This document shows, in pieces, positions 1 through 10,000 of a stretch of DNA of 18,082 nucleotides. The DNA is taken from positions 1 to 18,082 of the forward strand of contig JBBHKE010001974.1 of assembly GCA_037447655.1 (NCBI GenBank), written 5' to 3'. This stretch comes from Zygnema cylindricum (Eukaryota; Streptophyta; Zygnematophyceae; Zygnematales; Zygnemataceae). The translations under genes were made by a program, and so were the position numbers. A model generated the notes under the pieces. The model searched no databases, had not been told where the DNA came from, and saw nothing but the letters and a program-made list of their open reading frames with translations. Each line of letters opens with the position of its first letter. Within the stretch, counting starts at the first letter, position 1.

Positions 1-422
1 ACGCAAAGGAGCTTGTCTGTGCTGTAGATGCGAAGTTCTGTTAACAATGCTGTATAACTTTATGCATTACAGAAGTAGTAGCGCGCCCCAATGAAAATAA
101 AAGGAGACAAAATAGGACAACATGTAGGAGCGTGTAGTGTTGTGGACTTTTGACTATAGAATACAAATACACACTAAAAATTTTCATTAGCGCTAAAAAG
201 GGAGGTTTCTTTTATGTTACTTCTACATAAATGTGTTAGCGTCCAATATGAATACACGTCGTATATAATTTGGTCCCTCAAAATTTCAGGAGCTAAACCA
301 GTCTTTCTACATATCTCAATATTGGAGGTCAACACGTATTAGAATTAACATGAAGGGAAAAAAAAATTAAGACCAATCATTAACATTTGAGTTTCACAAT
401 ATTTCTCGAACTCTCTAAAGTT
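1..422. other. AT-rich intergenic DNA, nothing recognised
   Basis: Stops are frequent in all frames and there is no tRNA-like fold or clear repeat. The stretch ends where homology to element A begins. Confidence 0.6.
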
Positions 423-909
423 TACCGTAATTGATGCTAATTAAGAATTTGATTTTTTTTTTTTAAAAGGTGAATTTTAATTTCGGCATTATGCTAATTT
501 GGGAACAGCAAAAATGGATTATTCGCCGTACGATTACATACATTAATACATGTATCCGTACAGAATATTAGAAATAGTACGCCGTCGTGAAATCTAAATA
601 TCCGTACATGTCAGACTAATTTACGTGTCAGACTATCCCGTTTTTGGGGGCACGTTCCTATGCGTGCGCATCTGATTTAATTCACTTTTGGTAAAATTTT
701 CACTTTAAAAGGTACATTTGTGTACGGTCTGACATCGACCGTACACCACACCATTTAGACATTATTGTACTTTCGTTCTTTACTCTATTTTGTACGGTAC
801 ATTAATTAACGTCAAGGAAAATTTAAAATCATGTATCCTATTTGAGGAAAAAAATCAAAATTTTAAAAACCCAAATTAGTGACTTTGACACTAATAACGA
901 TTCGCGGTG
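423..909 (+). mobile_element. Element A: long-class TA-flanked MITE, left end missing
   Basis: It is collinear with element B (1254-1793) from about 423 to its right end. Shared landmarks are the GGAACAGCAAAAATGG block, the ACATGTCAGACTA block, the palindromic GTACGGT...ACCGTAC core at 722-744, and the terminal stretch with CCTATTTGAGGAAAAA. The right terminus reads CACTAATAACGATTCGCGGTG and is followed by TA at 910-911. The first 60 bp or so of the left end seen in B, including the left terminal repeat, are absent, so the copy is truncated. It has no coding capacity and must be non-autonomous. Confidence 0.75.
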
Positions 910-1136
910 TAGCGTCGCTAATGGAGTGGTCCCGCGTGTCCAAGCATGTACGACAAACACCTCCATCCTTATGTCAAGACACGTGGAAAATTTGTTGTGT
1001 CGTCAAAATTGCCGACGTTGCATGTCAGATGTTCTCCTGGTTTTTTATTCGAAAATTGCCCATATGCGGGGCGGCAGACTTGTGAGCGAAGACTCCCGGC
1101 ATCCAGATTCCAAACGGAAGTCAACGCTCCTTCGAA

Positions 1137-1246
1137 ATGACGTCGACGGCGTCAGCGACAGAAAATATCTTGGAAATGGGAGTATGGTCCGGTCCTTCCA
1201 ATCGTAAAGTTGTCGTTGCTGACGTCATGCCAGACAAGAGGTACAG
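1137..1246 (+). CDS. Possible orphan exon with strong splice donor
   Basis: An ATG at 1137 opens a frame of 36 codons plus 2 nt, with an in-frame stop upstream at 1083-1085. It ends in a perfect donor, CAG|GTAAGT, at 1246/1247. The predicted peptide contains ENILEMGVWSGPSNRK and VVVADVMPDKRYR, which is coding-like in composition, and local GC is higher than in the flanks. I recognise no family and cannot find a convincing downstream acceptor. Element B starts only 7 bp into the would-be intron. This may be a real first exon, a relic, or chance. Nothing clearly links it to the DUF1853 gene downstream. Confidence 0.25.
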
Positions 1247-1253
1247 GTAAGTA

Positions 1254-1793
1254 CACCGCGCATCGTTATTAGTGTCAAAGTTTAAATAGTGTGTAAGTAA
1301 ATATACCGTCATTGACGCTAATTAAGAATTTGAAAATTAAAAAAAAAAAGGTTTACTCTAATTTCAGTATTAACGCTAATTTGGAACAGCAAAAATGGAA
1401 AATTTTCTGTACGATTATATACATTATTATATGTATTCGTACAAAACATAAAAAAATCGTACACCGTAGTAAAATTTATATACCCGTACATGTCAGACTA
1501 GTTTACGTGTCAGACCAATCCCGTTTTTTTAGCGCACGTTCCTATGCGTACGCGTCCGATTTAATTCATTTTTTGTAAAATTTTCACTTGAAAAGGTACA
1601 TTTGTGTACGGTTTGACATCGACCGTACACCACGCTATTTAGATCTTATTGAACTTTAGTTCTTTACGCTATTTTGTACTGTACCTCAATTAACGTCAAG
1701 GAAAAATTAAAATCATGTATCCTATTTGAGGAAAAAAATCAAAATTTTAAGAACCCAAATTAGTGACTTTGGCACTAGTAACGATGCGCGGTG
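1254..1793 (+). mobile_element. Element B: complete long-class TA-flanked MITE, 540 bp
   Basis: The terminal inverted repeats run CACCGCGCATCGTTATTAGT at the left and its near-complement at the right, with about 25 of 27 positions matching. The element is flanked by TA on both sides (1252-1253, 1794-1795). The TA flank and lack of coding capacity suggest a Tc1/mariner-type non-autonomous element, although no transposase is present to prove it. An internal palindrome GTACGGT...ACCGTAC lies at 1606-1628. This is the best-preserved long-class copy and serves as reference for A, C and F. Confidence 0.85.
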
Positions 1794-1795
1794 TA

Positions 1796-2372
1796 CCATT
1801 TACAGAAAAAAACGAGCAACGACACGTTGGATAATGAACATACGTGTCAGGACGGCAACCAACGGAAATCGAAAGATTTCGCACATGATATATACATTAA
1901 AAAATTAAACCGAAATCACAAAAGTAATTTCGTAACGAATTTTCATCGTGCCCTTTTTGTTACCAACAATTCGTAACACTATTTGTGGCAGCGCTCATTC
2001 GTCATGCGAAAAAGAAGAAACCCTAAAAAATGACCTGGCATAAAGATAACAAAATTTGTGCGGTACAGTACCATGCCCTTGTCCATACGTACATGGTATA
2101 CAAACTGATGATTTCGAGTTGTAGTTTGTTGGTGAAAAAAATATTTGACGATTTTCAATATACGATCTTATCTTACGTGGTACCACTCAATCCCGAGCAC
2201 GTGGATTGCAAACTCTAAACGAAAGAACATCGCTCAAAATATGGCATCCTGTAATGTTGCCTGTACAATTACAGGAATTCCTGATGGAACGCCACCCGTC
2301 CTATAACTAGTTTGGTACATTACGACGTGGCAACTATATTGTACTCTTTGGTGTTTGTTTTTGTTAGCACTA
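1796..2372. other. Intergenic DNA, no gene seen
   Basis: Only short frames of about 60 codons are present, without homology I can recognise. No RNA gene or tandem repeat is visible. Confidence 0.55.
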
Positions 2373-2554
2373 CACCGTGAATCGTTATTAACCTTATGTA
2401 CGCTATATCGGCACCCCAAAATTTTGACATTGATACCTTAAATAAAATAAATTACACTATTTAAGGACGTGGACCATAATCTGCCACGTCTCCTGGCACT
2501 AAACTAGAATGAATGATGCTAATTTTTTCTATACGATAATAACGATTCAAGGTG
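2373..2554 (-). mobile_element. Element D: short-class TA-flanked MITE, 182 bp
   Basis: The left end reads CACCGTGAATCGTTATTAAC. The right end is the inverted equivalent ending GATTCAAGGTG. TA flanks both ends (2371-2372, 2555-2556). The interior block AAGGACGTGGACCATAATCT followed by GCCACG is the reverse complement of the interior of element E (5572-5758), so D is the same short class in the opposite orientation. Confidence 0.8.
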
Positions 2555-2556
2555 TA

Positions 2557-3248
2557 GTACACGATTTTTTGCAAAAAAAGTAGCGAATAAGATAGTTATT
2601 AATTTCAAGTATACATATTCGACAACATAAATGATTTAAATTGAAGCCAATTCATTTTCGAGTTCAATGATGAAATAAAATAACACTACCTAGTTGTATG
2701 AGTGAGAAGACATTTTTCGGCCTCTCAACACATTCTCTCATCCATTAATTTTTCGAGTTTCAACTGTGAAATCACAATTGGAAGGTGCCATTACCTTTCA
2801 ATTGTTACGCGAAATATAGTCCACTAGCTAGAGATAAAGTTAAAGAAGTCAAAGTGCCTTGAAGAACGCGAACACCAATAACAATGAACATTATTTGGAT
2901 TTAACCTGCCGCCAATGCTTGTTAGCCATTATTCAATATCTCACTTTATTCATTCATTTATTTTTGTTACCTTGTCAAGTAAACCAAGATGCACTACACC
3001 AACAGGTATCACTTTGTCGTAAAATATTTGTTGAGAATGTTTAAAACACCACATAAACACATTTATTACCACAACTATGTGTTTTATGTTTAACGGGTAA
3101 AAGCATTTCAAGAACGTGATTCTAATTAAAAAAAAAACCATTTCCAAAATTTAGTATAAAAATTGAACCTCACAAAAAAATTGTATCACTTAGTACCTTC
3201 ATTGTTTCAAAACCTCAAATAATTTTGAAACTGCAAAAAACAATTGTA
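2557..3248. other. Intergenic DNA with one hairpin
   Basis: No gene is recognised. An inverted repeat at 2775-2804 pairs CAATTGGAAGGT with ACCTTTCAATTG (12-bp stem, one mismatch, 6-nt loop). A loosely repeated phrase, TTTTCGAGTT...GAAAT, occurs near 2655 and 2750. Confidence 0.5.
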
Positions 3249-3350
3249 AAACGTCAAGGAAAAATTAAAACATGTATCCTATTTGAGGAAAAATATCAAA
3301 ATTTTAAGAACCCAAATTAGTGACTTTGACACTAATAACGATGCGCGGGG
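3249..3350 (+). mobile_element. Element C: right-end fragment of long-class MITE
   Basis: About 100 bp match the right end of elements A and B: ACGTCAAGGAAAAATTAAAA, then CCTATTTGAGGAAAAAT and GACTTTGACACTAATAACGA. The terminus is GCGCGGGG instead of GCGCGGTG, followed by TA at 3351-3352. Homology stops abruptly on the left at about 3249 and no left terminal repeat is seen nearby. Confidence 0.75.
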
Positions 3351-3352
3351 TA

Positions 3353-3676
3353 CTGTAGTTCATAAATATCTAACATCCGTAAATCGTACGAGCCTACATT
3401 ATTTCTACCTTATTCTGACTAGTTCCAAGTACGAAAACATTTATCCACACTATCCGTACCTTCAATGCGGCTTTTTTACAGTAAATAAAAATTAGTGCGT
3501 GCTTAATTACAGTAAAGTTCGAAAGGAGTGCATAGAATACGGAATGGCCTCAATTTCCGCACTTTTTAGCTATGACTTTCGAGTTTCGACGTTTCGACAA
3601 TCCAGGCTACAGGATGTATGATTGTAAGCTCCCATGAATCTCCTGCAGTAGTAATCTAAACATCAATCTGCAATCC
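3353..3676 (+). promoter_or_regulatory. Presumed 5' flank and leader of the DUF1853 gene
   Basis: No coding region is seen. By position this should contain the promoter and 5' leader of the gene starting at 3700. I see no convincing TATA box. A short ATG frame at 3634 closes almost at once. The call rests on position only. Confidence 0.3.
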
Positions 3677-3793
3677 ATGGCAGCTGACTCTCTCTGCCCA
3701 TGCCTCCTCTACCGCCATGGCTGCCCTCTGCAAAACCTGCACCTGTCGTCACGTCACGTCTGTTCCCTGCTCGTTTTATTTCGCGCGGAGTAG
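3677..3793 (+). promoter_or_regulatory. Upstream overlapping ORF (38 codons)
   Basis: An ATG at 3677 in a good context (TCCATGG) opens a frame out of register with the main protein and stops at TAG 3791-3793, overlapping the main start at 3700. Another well-placed out-of-frame ATG (GCCATGG) lies at 3717. The main start has C at -3 and is weaker. If transcription starts upstream, this arrangement could reduce translation or favour the in-frame ATG at 3799. Confidence 0.35.
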
Positions 3794-4052
3794 GTCGGAT
3801 GGCAAGACACGTGTCACGTTTTGGCGCATGCAACCAGGAAAGATTTGTTTCAAAGAAATCTGTAGGTGCCACGCTTCAGGAAGGCGCTTCATTCGAAGAA
3901 GAAGCTTCCATGATTAGAAGCGCTGCAAATGGAGGTCATGGCCATGGCTTCCAAGGGGAAGCTACGAGGAAGGTTCCTATGATGGCAGTCTCCAAGGAAG
4001 GTCAATGGATTGCCACGTCAGCATGGGCTATCATGGCGTCTATACCTCACAA
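3700..4052 (+). CDS. DUF1853 gene exon 1
   Basis: It encodes residues 1-117 plus two bases of codon 118. The donor is AA|GTAAGA. The region is clearly more GC-rich than its flanks. The split codon AA|G joins exon 2 to give HKLTRDIAFVLF, matching the family's N-terminal block in phase. An alternative in-frame start is at 3799 (Met34). The first half looks like a targeting leader. The second half, near GGHGHGFQGEATRKV, is not recognised. Confidence 0.65.
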
Positions 4053-7000
4053 GTAAGAGGGGAGGGAGGAGATCCTCGGTGCTTAAAAGAATGGATTGGT
4101 TTTTTTTTTTTTTTTTTTTTTCTCAGCAATGTTCTTTCTTTTTTGTTTTCTATGATCTTTCTTTGATAGAAGGTTGAGAAGAATTCGAATGAAGCTGTTT
4201 CGGAAGGGTGGAAAATTTTGCGAAGTTGTTTGTCTTTTCTGGAGGCTCGGTATTGCATGAAAAGATCTGTCTTTAATGGTTAAGAATTATTCGTTTTTTC
4301 CATTGTACAATAGGTGATGGAGAAAAAAGAACCAAATTTTCTGTTGGTAGCTTCCTACCGATAATCGGTATGTACCTTGTCAGTACAGTATATGATAATA
4401 ACGATATATCGGCGATATCATCTATTAGTCACTGCGCGATATATCGGCCATATCGGTTTCTGATGATATCATTCTTCGGAAGTATCGCGCTAGAAAATTT
4501 ACCGATACACTACGAGTTATGTTAAATTCTGTACGTCTGGTTTCATTCGTACGAGATATAGTGTCGCATGAAACATTTCTGTTTGAGCGGATGTATCGTT
4601 TTTTGGGAGTGTTGTAGGAAAAATAATTCAATTTGGATCGTATGAGGGGATGTAGCTCACATGGTAGAGCGCTCGCTTCGCATGCGAGAGGTACGGGGAT
4701 CGATACCCCGCATCTCCATTTATGCTTTATTGTTTAAATTAATCGCAGCGATTATACCGTCACCGTGCATCTCCATTCAATATTATAACATTTAAATTAT
4801 TCGGAGCGATAATACCACCCTCCCAAGTATTATTAGCCCGTTTATATACTTCGTTTTATGGGGGTTTTTTTATCATACCCTGTTCAGGCAATTTAATAGA
4901 GCAGTTTCACTTTAGTGTGAGGGGATGTACCTCACATGGTAGAGCGCTACACCGTGAATCGCTATTAGCGTAATGAAATAGATAGCGTAATGAAACAATT
5001 AGCGTTATTTACGCTAATTGGGAATGTCGTTTTTTTTAGAAATATTTTTATTCTAATTTTTCGTATACTCTAATTTGTAAACTGCTTTGTAAAAATTTTC
5101 GGTGCAGAATATCTCCACACTAAAATTTGTGCATGTACGAAATTGTTCAAATCGTACGCCGTCGCGTTTTTTTTGGCATCCGCAAATGCCGGAAAATATT
5201 TACGCAATTACATGTTAGCGCGACTCCTTGACAGCGTGAATATATTTTCTGTACTTTTCTACTTGAAAAAGTACAAAAAAGTACGTCTCTGACAGACCGT
5301 ACGCCATACTATTTACGATAGCACTATATTTAGAGTCATGAATCCTATTTTATGGAACACCTCAAATAACGTGTAGGAACATTTAGAATGTCTAATTCTA
5401 TTTGAGAATTTGCCCAAAAAAACAGGGTACCTCAATTAGCGACCAACACGCTAATAGCGATTCACGGTGTAGCTTAGCATTCTAGAGGTACGGGGATCGA
5501 TACACCGCATTTACATTTATGTTTAATCGTTTAAAATAGTCGCAGCGATGATACCGTTCCAGTTTTAAGTACAGCCGCTTGTCGTTATTAGCGTTAAAGA
5601 TTTGTTAGTATGAATGTGAAACTAAAATTAATAACTGGAGCGTGGCAGATTGCAGTCCACGTCCTTGAATAATGTTCTAAACTCTATTTTGTGATTTTTG
5701 GCCAAAAAAAGTCGCGACTGAAGTAGTGTTATTAACACACTAATAACGATGAGCCGTGTAGTTCTAGCCTGTTTATATATATATTTTACTTGTTTAGATA
5801 ATTGGAGTATTTGCAATCATACGCTGCATTTTATTTTACGTAGAGCAATATGATGTTGTCATCAGGGGATGTAGCTCACATGGTAGAGCGCTCGCTTAGC
5901 ATGCGAGAGGTACGGGGATCGATACCCCGCATCTCCAATGTAGACGGAATGTTTATAGAATTATTTAGGTTTTCGAATGGCTTATCTTTTGAACTTTTTA
6001 TCAACGCAGAATTGTCAGGTTTTCCATAGGAGTTTTTACAAACCAAATACTGGGAAATCATGATGCGCTAGAAATATCTCAATTATGGGAATGAGCTAGA
6101 AAGATTGGCATGAACTTATTTTTGAAATTGGATATCTCTGTGTTATCAACAGTTTCAACAGTATTGGCATATTGTTCCCAGTTTTTTTCAAACAAATATA
6201 TTTTTTGCAATTTCTTCGTGTTTATCCTTTTCCTTTTTCTGTTTGTTTCATAGATTGAATTGCCTATTGTTTTTTTTTTTGTTCTTTTTTGTCTTCTGCT
6301 GGCAGGCTTACAAGAGACATCGCTTTTGTCCTCTTCTGCCCAGAGCTCTTGTTGAATTCAAACGAGGTCAGTCTGCACTATACTGCTCACTATAAGTAGT
6401 GTGGATGTACTAATGCCTATGAATGAGGAAGTATGCCAGGAATCATTATTAGCGTTAATAACAACACCAATTCGCTGCCGGTTAGTTTTCCTCTGTGATC
6501 ACATAATAGTGTTAATAATACTAATTATTATTTTTTAACGCTAATTCTTTAACGATTCAAAATCAGCCACGTCATTCTAAACTCAATTCGAATTAGTAAC
6601 TCTAAAATAAACCACAAGCTAAGAATTTATATACTCTAATAACGATTCACGGTGAAGCGTCCATGGCTTATTTCATGTGTAGATGGATGTACAGATGCTT
6701 TTTTCTCTGCTTGCTTTCCTAGTTCTGTATTAATTACAGTGGTCCACAATAATTTATGTGCAACTAGGTTTGAGATCTTCTTCTTGAAAGTTTCCACAGT
6801 TCGTTTTCATCGACACTCTCGAGCTATTACGTTTTGTTTTGTGGTGTTTTGCGTTCAATTTTCTTTCCTGATCATGAGCTTTCATTTGTGGGTCTTTACC
6901 GCTTATGAATCCGATAGTTTAAGGTTCGTCTAAAGATAATGAAAATTCCAGACTAGACTTTGAGGACTTCCAAACTTCATAGAAACACACTACTTGAAAC

Positions 7001-10000
7001 TTTTCTGGAAATTATACCTATAACTATCACTAAAGTCCATAGTTTTCTGGTATAAACACTAAACCAAAACCATATCCGTGACTAAACTAAAAAACATTCA
7101 TTGTACAAGGTCCAGTTTTGTAATGTTTTTTAATCCTACGCTGGAATTTGTTTCTCACAATCTTGACTGGAAAGTTTTCTGAGTAATGGGTTTTTTTTTT
7201 GTTTTGTTTTGGAAAGCTGCCTATAGTGGACCATTCCTTATTTGGCATTGGGCCATCCTGCCATCAAAACTTCCTTTTTGAATGGTTGAATTCCCTTAAA
7301 CCTGAGTTTGTCGAAGACTGGTTCAAAAACCGGAGGCGAAGTTCCAGACTTGGTACGTTGTGTTGATTCTCTAAGTCTCATTCATAGTTGAAAACCAAGA
7401 AATGGAAAGAAATTGTAATTTTGTGGATGGTATAGTTGTCGTGAGAGGGCGCCCTGAGATCTTGTCATGGTGGAGTAGTAGCTTTTGGGAAACGTGCTTT
7501 TATTGAATGTGACGAATGTCATGTGAGTTGTAAAGAGGATTTTGTCAATGTTTGTCCCTTGCTTCATCAATGAGATTCAAAGGTTTATGCTGGGTAGTTT
7601 TTGTGAAACATTAATCAATTCCGTGTGTTTTTAGTGCATACATAATTTCCATTGTTTTGCTGTTTTTTTAAGGTTGTCAGGATGGATGGAGTTCCCATTT
7701 GTTTTGCAACTAAAACGAATATTGACAAAGACATGTGAATTCATATGTCAGCGCATTATCTCTAAAGAATGGATACTTTTTGACGAACTGAATGAACAAC
7801 ATATTGCAACGTTATTTGATTCAAAGTTAAAAACCTTAAATGTGTGTATATCAAGTATGCGTGACATCAACAAATGTATCTCATGCTTTACAATCATTTA
7901 TTTTGTCATGGCATACAAAGGTATACAAAAGCATACCAAAGTTCTGAAGAATTGACGACAATGGGAGTGTTTTGCAGGCGACCACTTTGCCGATTGCGTG
8001 GAATTTGTTTTACGATTCGGTCCAAAATTTCGACCGAAACAGCTTAAGGTATCTGTCCAGGTTCATTTAGAGATACCTTTGGTCACATCACAGGTCGATG
8101 TTCTATCTCTCTCAGATGTCACGTCACATATACCTTTAGTGTGGGAACCAATAGTCTCTAAGCTCCAGGAAGACACCATAGGTACTCTGGGACAAAGAGT
8201 GGGGGAGATCGGAGGCCGAGAATTGCCGGAATTGGTTTTCAATGAAATCTCTACTTTATATAGTGTGGAAGAATTTGGACATAGTAGCCTTAAAGCAGAT
8301 GAAGCAGAGCCTTTGAAAGAAAATAAGTTTTTTGACCGCGGGAAAACGATACGGAGCCCTATGAGTCTGACCAGTTTGAAGAAAGTGACAAGAAGAGACA
8401 GGAAAAGGCTTTGGAAGGAAGCAAATGGGAGGAGGAAAATGACAACCGTAGGGGAATTTGACCTGTTGTTTAGACTTCCGGTAAAGGTTCCGTATGTGGA
8501 AAAAATAAATGATGTATCATATGACTGTTGTGTCGAAAGTACTTCTCATAGAGAGGCATTAAAAAGTTTTATTAGTAAGGAATCGTTGGAGAAAGTCCAT
8601 CATTGGGAACTTACCGTGAAATTTCTTCTTTATGTTGGACCTTGGGAGCTATTAGGTCTCCCGAGTCCTCCGGGAAATCATCAAAAGGAGAGTCTTGTGG
8701 GTTCTGAGGGGCAGATAAAGGATTTAAACAAGGGAGAAAGGGTGAGTAGTGTACAGGAAGAGAAGGAGAATGGTGTCATGATGGGAGGAAATTGTAGCAG
8801 TGATGACGTTTTGGGATGGTTTTTAGGACCTCATTTGGGCGAGTCTCTTTTGAACAGAAGGAACGTTTGAGAAGACAGCTTAAACTTGCAGATACTCCTT
8901 TAGGAAGCAATTTGTTAAAGGACCTGTATGGACAGAGGTGTGAAATTTTTGTAGGAGAGAGAAGTGAATTTGAGGAGGGAGGAGGAGATAAAATTCCTGA
9001 GGATGTGGAGGAAGCATGGGAATCAAAAATGGAAGGAGATGGAACCAGAGCTGGAGTTTGCTTTAAAGCTCAAACTAGTGTAACTAGTGTTCTGAAAGAG
9101 GGAGAGGATGGAGAGGAGGTAGAGGATGGAGACAAGGGAGATATTGTTGGGGATATAGTGGCCGTAGGTGATGCTTGGTATACAGGAAGACAAGACGAGG
9201 AAGAAGTGCAGTTTCAAAGGAATGCAACTCATTCAGTTAAGGATTCAGCTAATGATTCAGGTAATGATTCCTCTGTACTTGTTGAACGAGCGGCACTATT
9301 GGAAGGATATCTTTTTTACGAATATCCCCTTTGGGAACGTCTTAAGAAACGCGGTTTTGGATTAAGTCGTAAAGCCATAAGTGAAGGAGATGTGAAGAAG
9401 AATGTGGGTGACACTTCTTTCGATAAGTTTTTTATGGAAAAGAACGGAAAAGTCTTAAATACTAAACTAGAAGCAATGTCAAGACCGGAAAATTCCCTAG
9501 TGAATCCTGATCATTGGTCTGGATGGTGGACATGTGATCTCGACCGATTGGTTTCTTTGCCGGAAAAGAAAGATAAACGATGGTATGTTATACCAAAATT
9601 AGAGTGGCTCTCTCCCATTTTAGTCCAAAGCGGTGATGTCGAGGGTAACAAAAAGGTCCTTACCGCAAACGAGATACTGAACGTGGCAAAAAAAGTGAGA
9701 TTAGAGGCAAAAGGATTCCAAGCTCTAAGAAGTCAAAGGTTTCTTATCGCGGAAATGCAATGGGAGGAGAATTATTCGTCTTTTGTAGGTTATGATGAGA
9801 AAGATGATGACGATAGAGCACCTGAAAGGGAAACGAAAAGGGATTTAGAGAGAGAGCCCATTGAGGAGGGAAAGAGTGGGATTAATGAAAGTTGTGATTA
9901 TAAGGATGGGGAAAAGTTAGGGCTTAAAGGGGCGTGGGTGGAGGTTAGTCGAGGTTTTCTTGTTGAAGCGACATGGCCGGACAGTAAAGAATATAGGCCA

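Larger units (their letters stand above)
4053..6305 (+). other. Intron 1 of the DUF1853 gene, carrying the tRNA-Ala array
   Basis: This GT-AG intron is 2253 bp, opening GTAAGAGGGG and closing with a strong pyrimidine tract and CTGCTGGCAG. It holds a run of about 22 T followed by CTCAG near 4100-4125, which looks like an acceptor. Using that acceptor leads quickly to a stop, so I do not call an exon there. It also contains the tRNA-Ala units and elements F and E. Bases 5938-6290 hold no gene I can support. Confidence 0.65.

Noticed and set aside
842-1207. 121-codon frame running from element A into the next segment
   Set aside because: Its first third is the transposon's right end, and the rest lacks any recognisable domain.
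4053-4125. A 73-nt mini-intron ending at the T-run and CTCAG
   Set aside because: Joining exon 1 to 4126 in phase reaches a stop within about 15 codons. The direct join to 6306 restores the conserved family block.
4137-4280. A possible extra exon (EAVSEGWKILRSCLSFLEAR in one frame)
   Set aside because: It is coding-like for about 35 codons but out of phase with the flanking exons unless extra junctions are assumed, and I recognise no family match.
6652-6933. 93-codon plus-strand frame in intron 2
   Set aside because: It begins in the end of element G, is full of Phe/Cys/Val from T-rich DNA, and has no recognisable domain.
7674-7955. 93-codon plus-strand frame in intron 3
   Set aside because: It has no recognisable domain. 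Splicing 7352 to 7978 gives the family's RLG..F block directly, so it is not needed.
8816-8860. An independent start for the second half of exon 4 at 8816
   Set aside because: The first 14 residues in that frame are the out-of-register reading of WFLGPHLGESLLNR. Family homology shows the frame should be entered only at about 8858.
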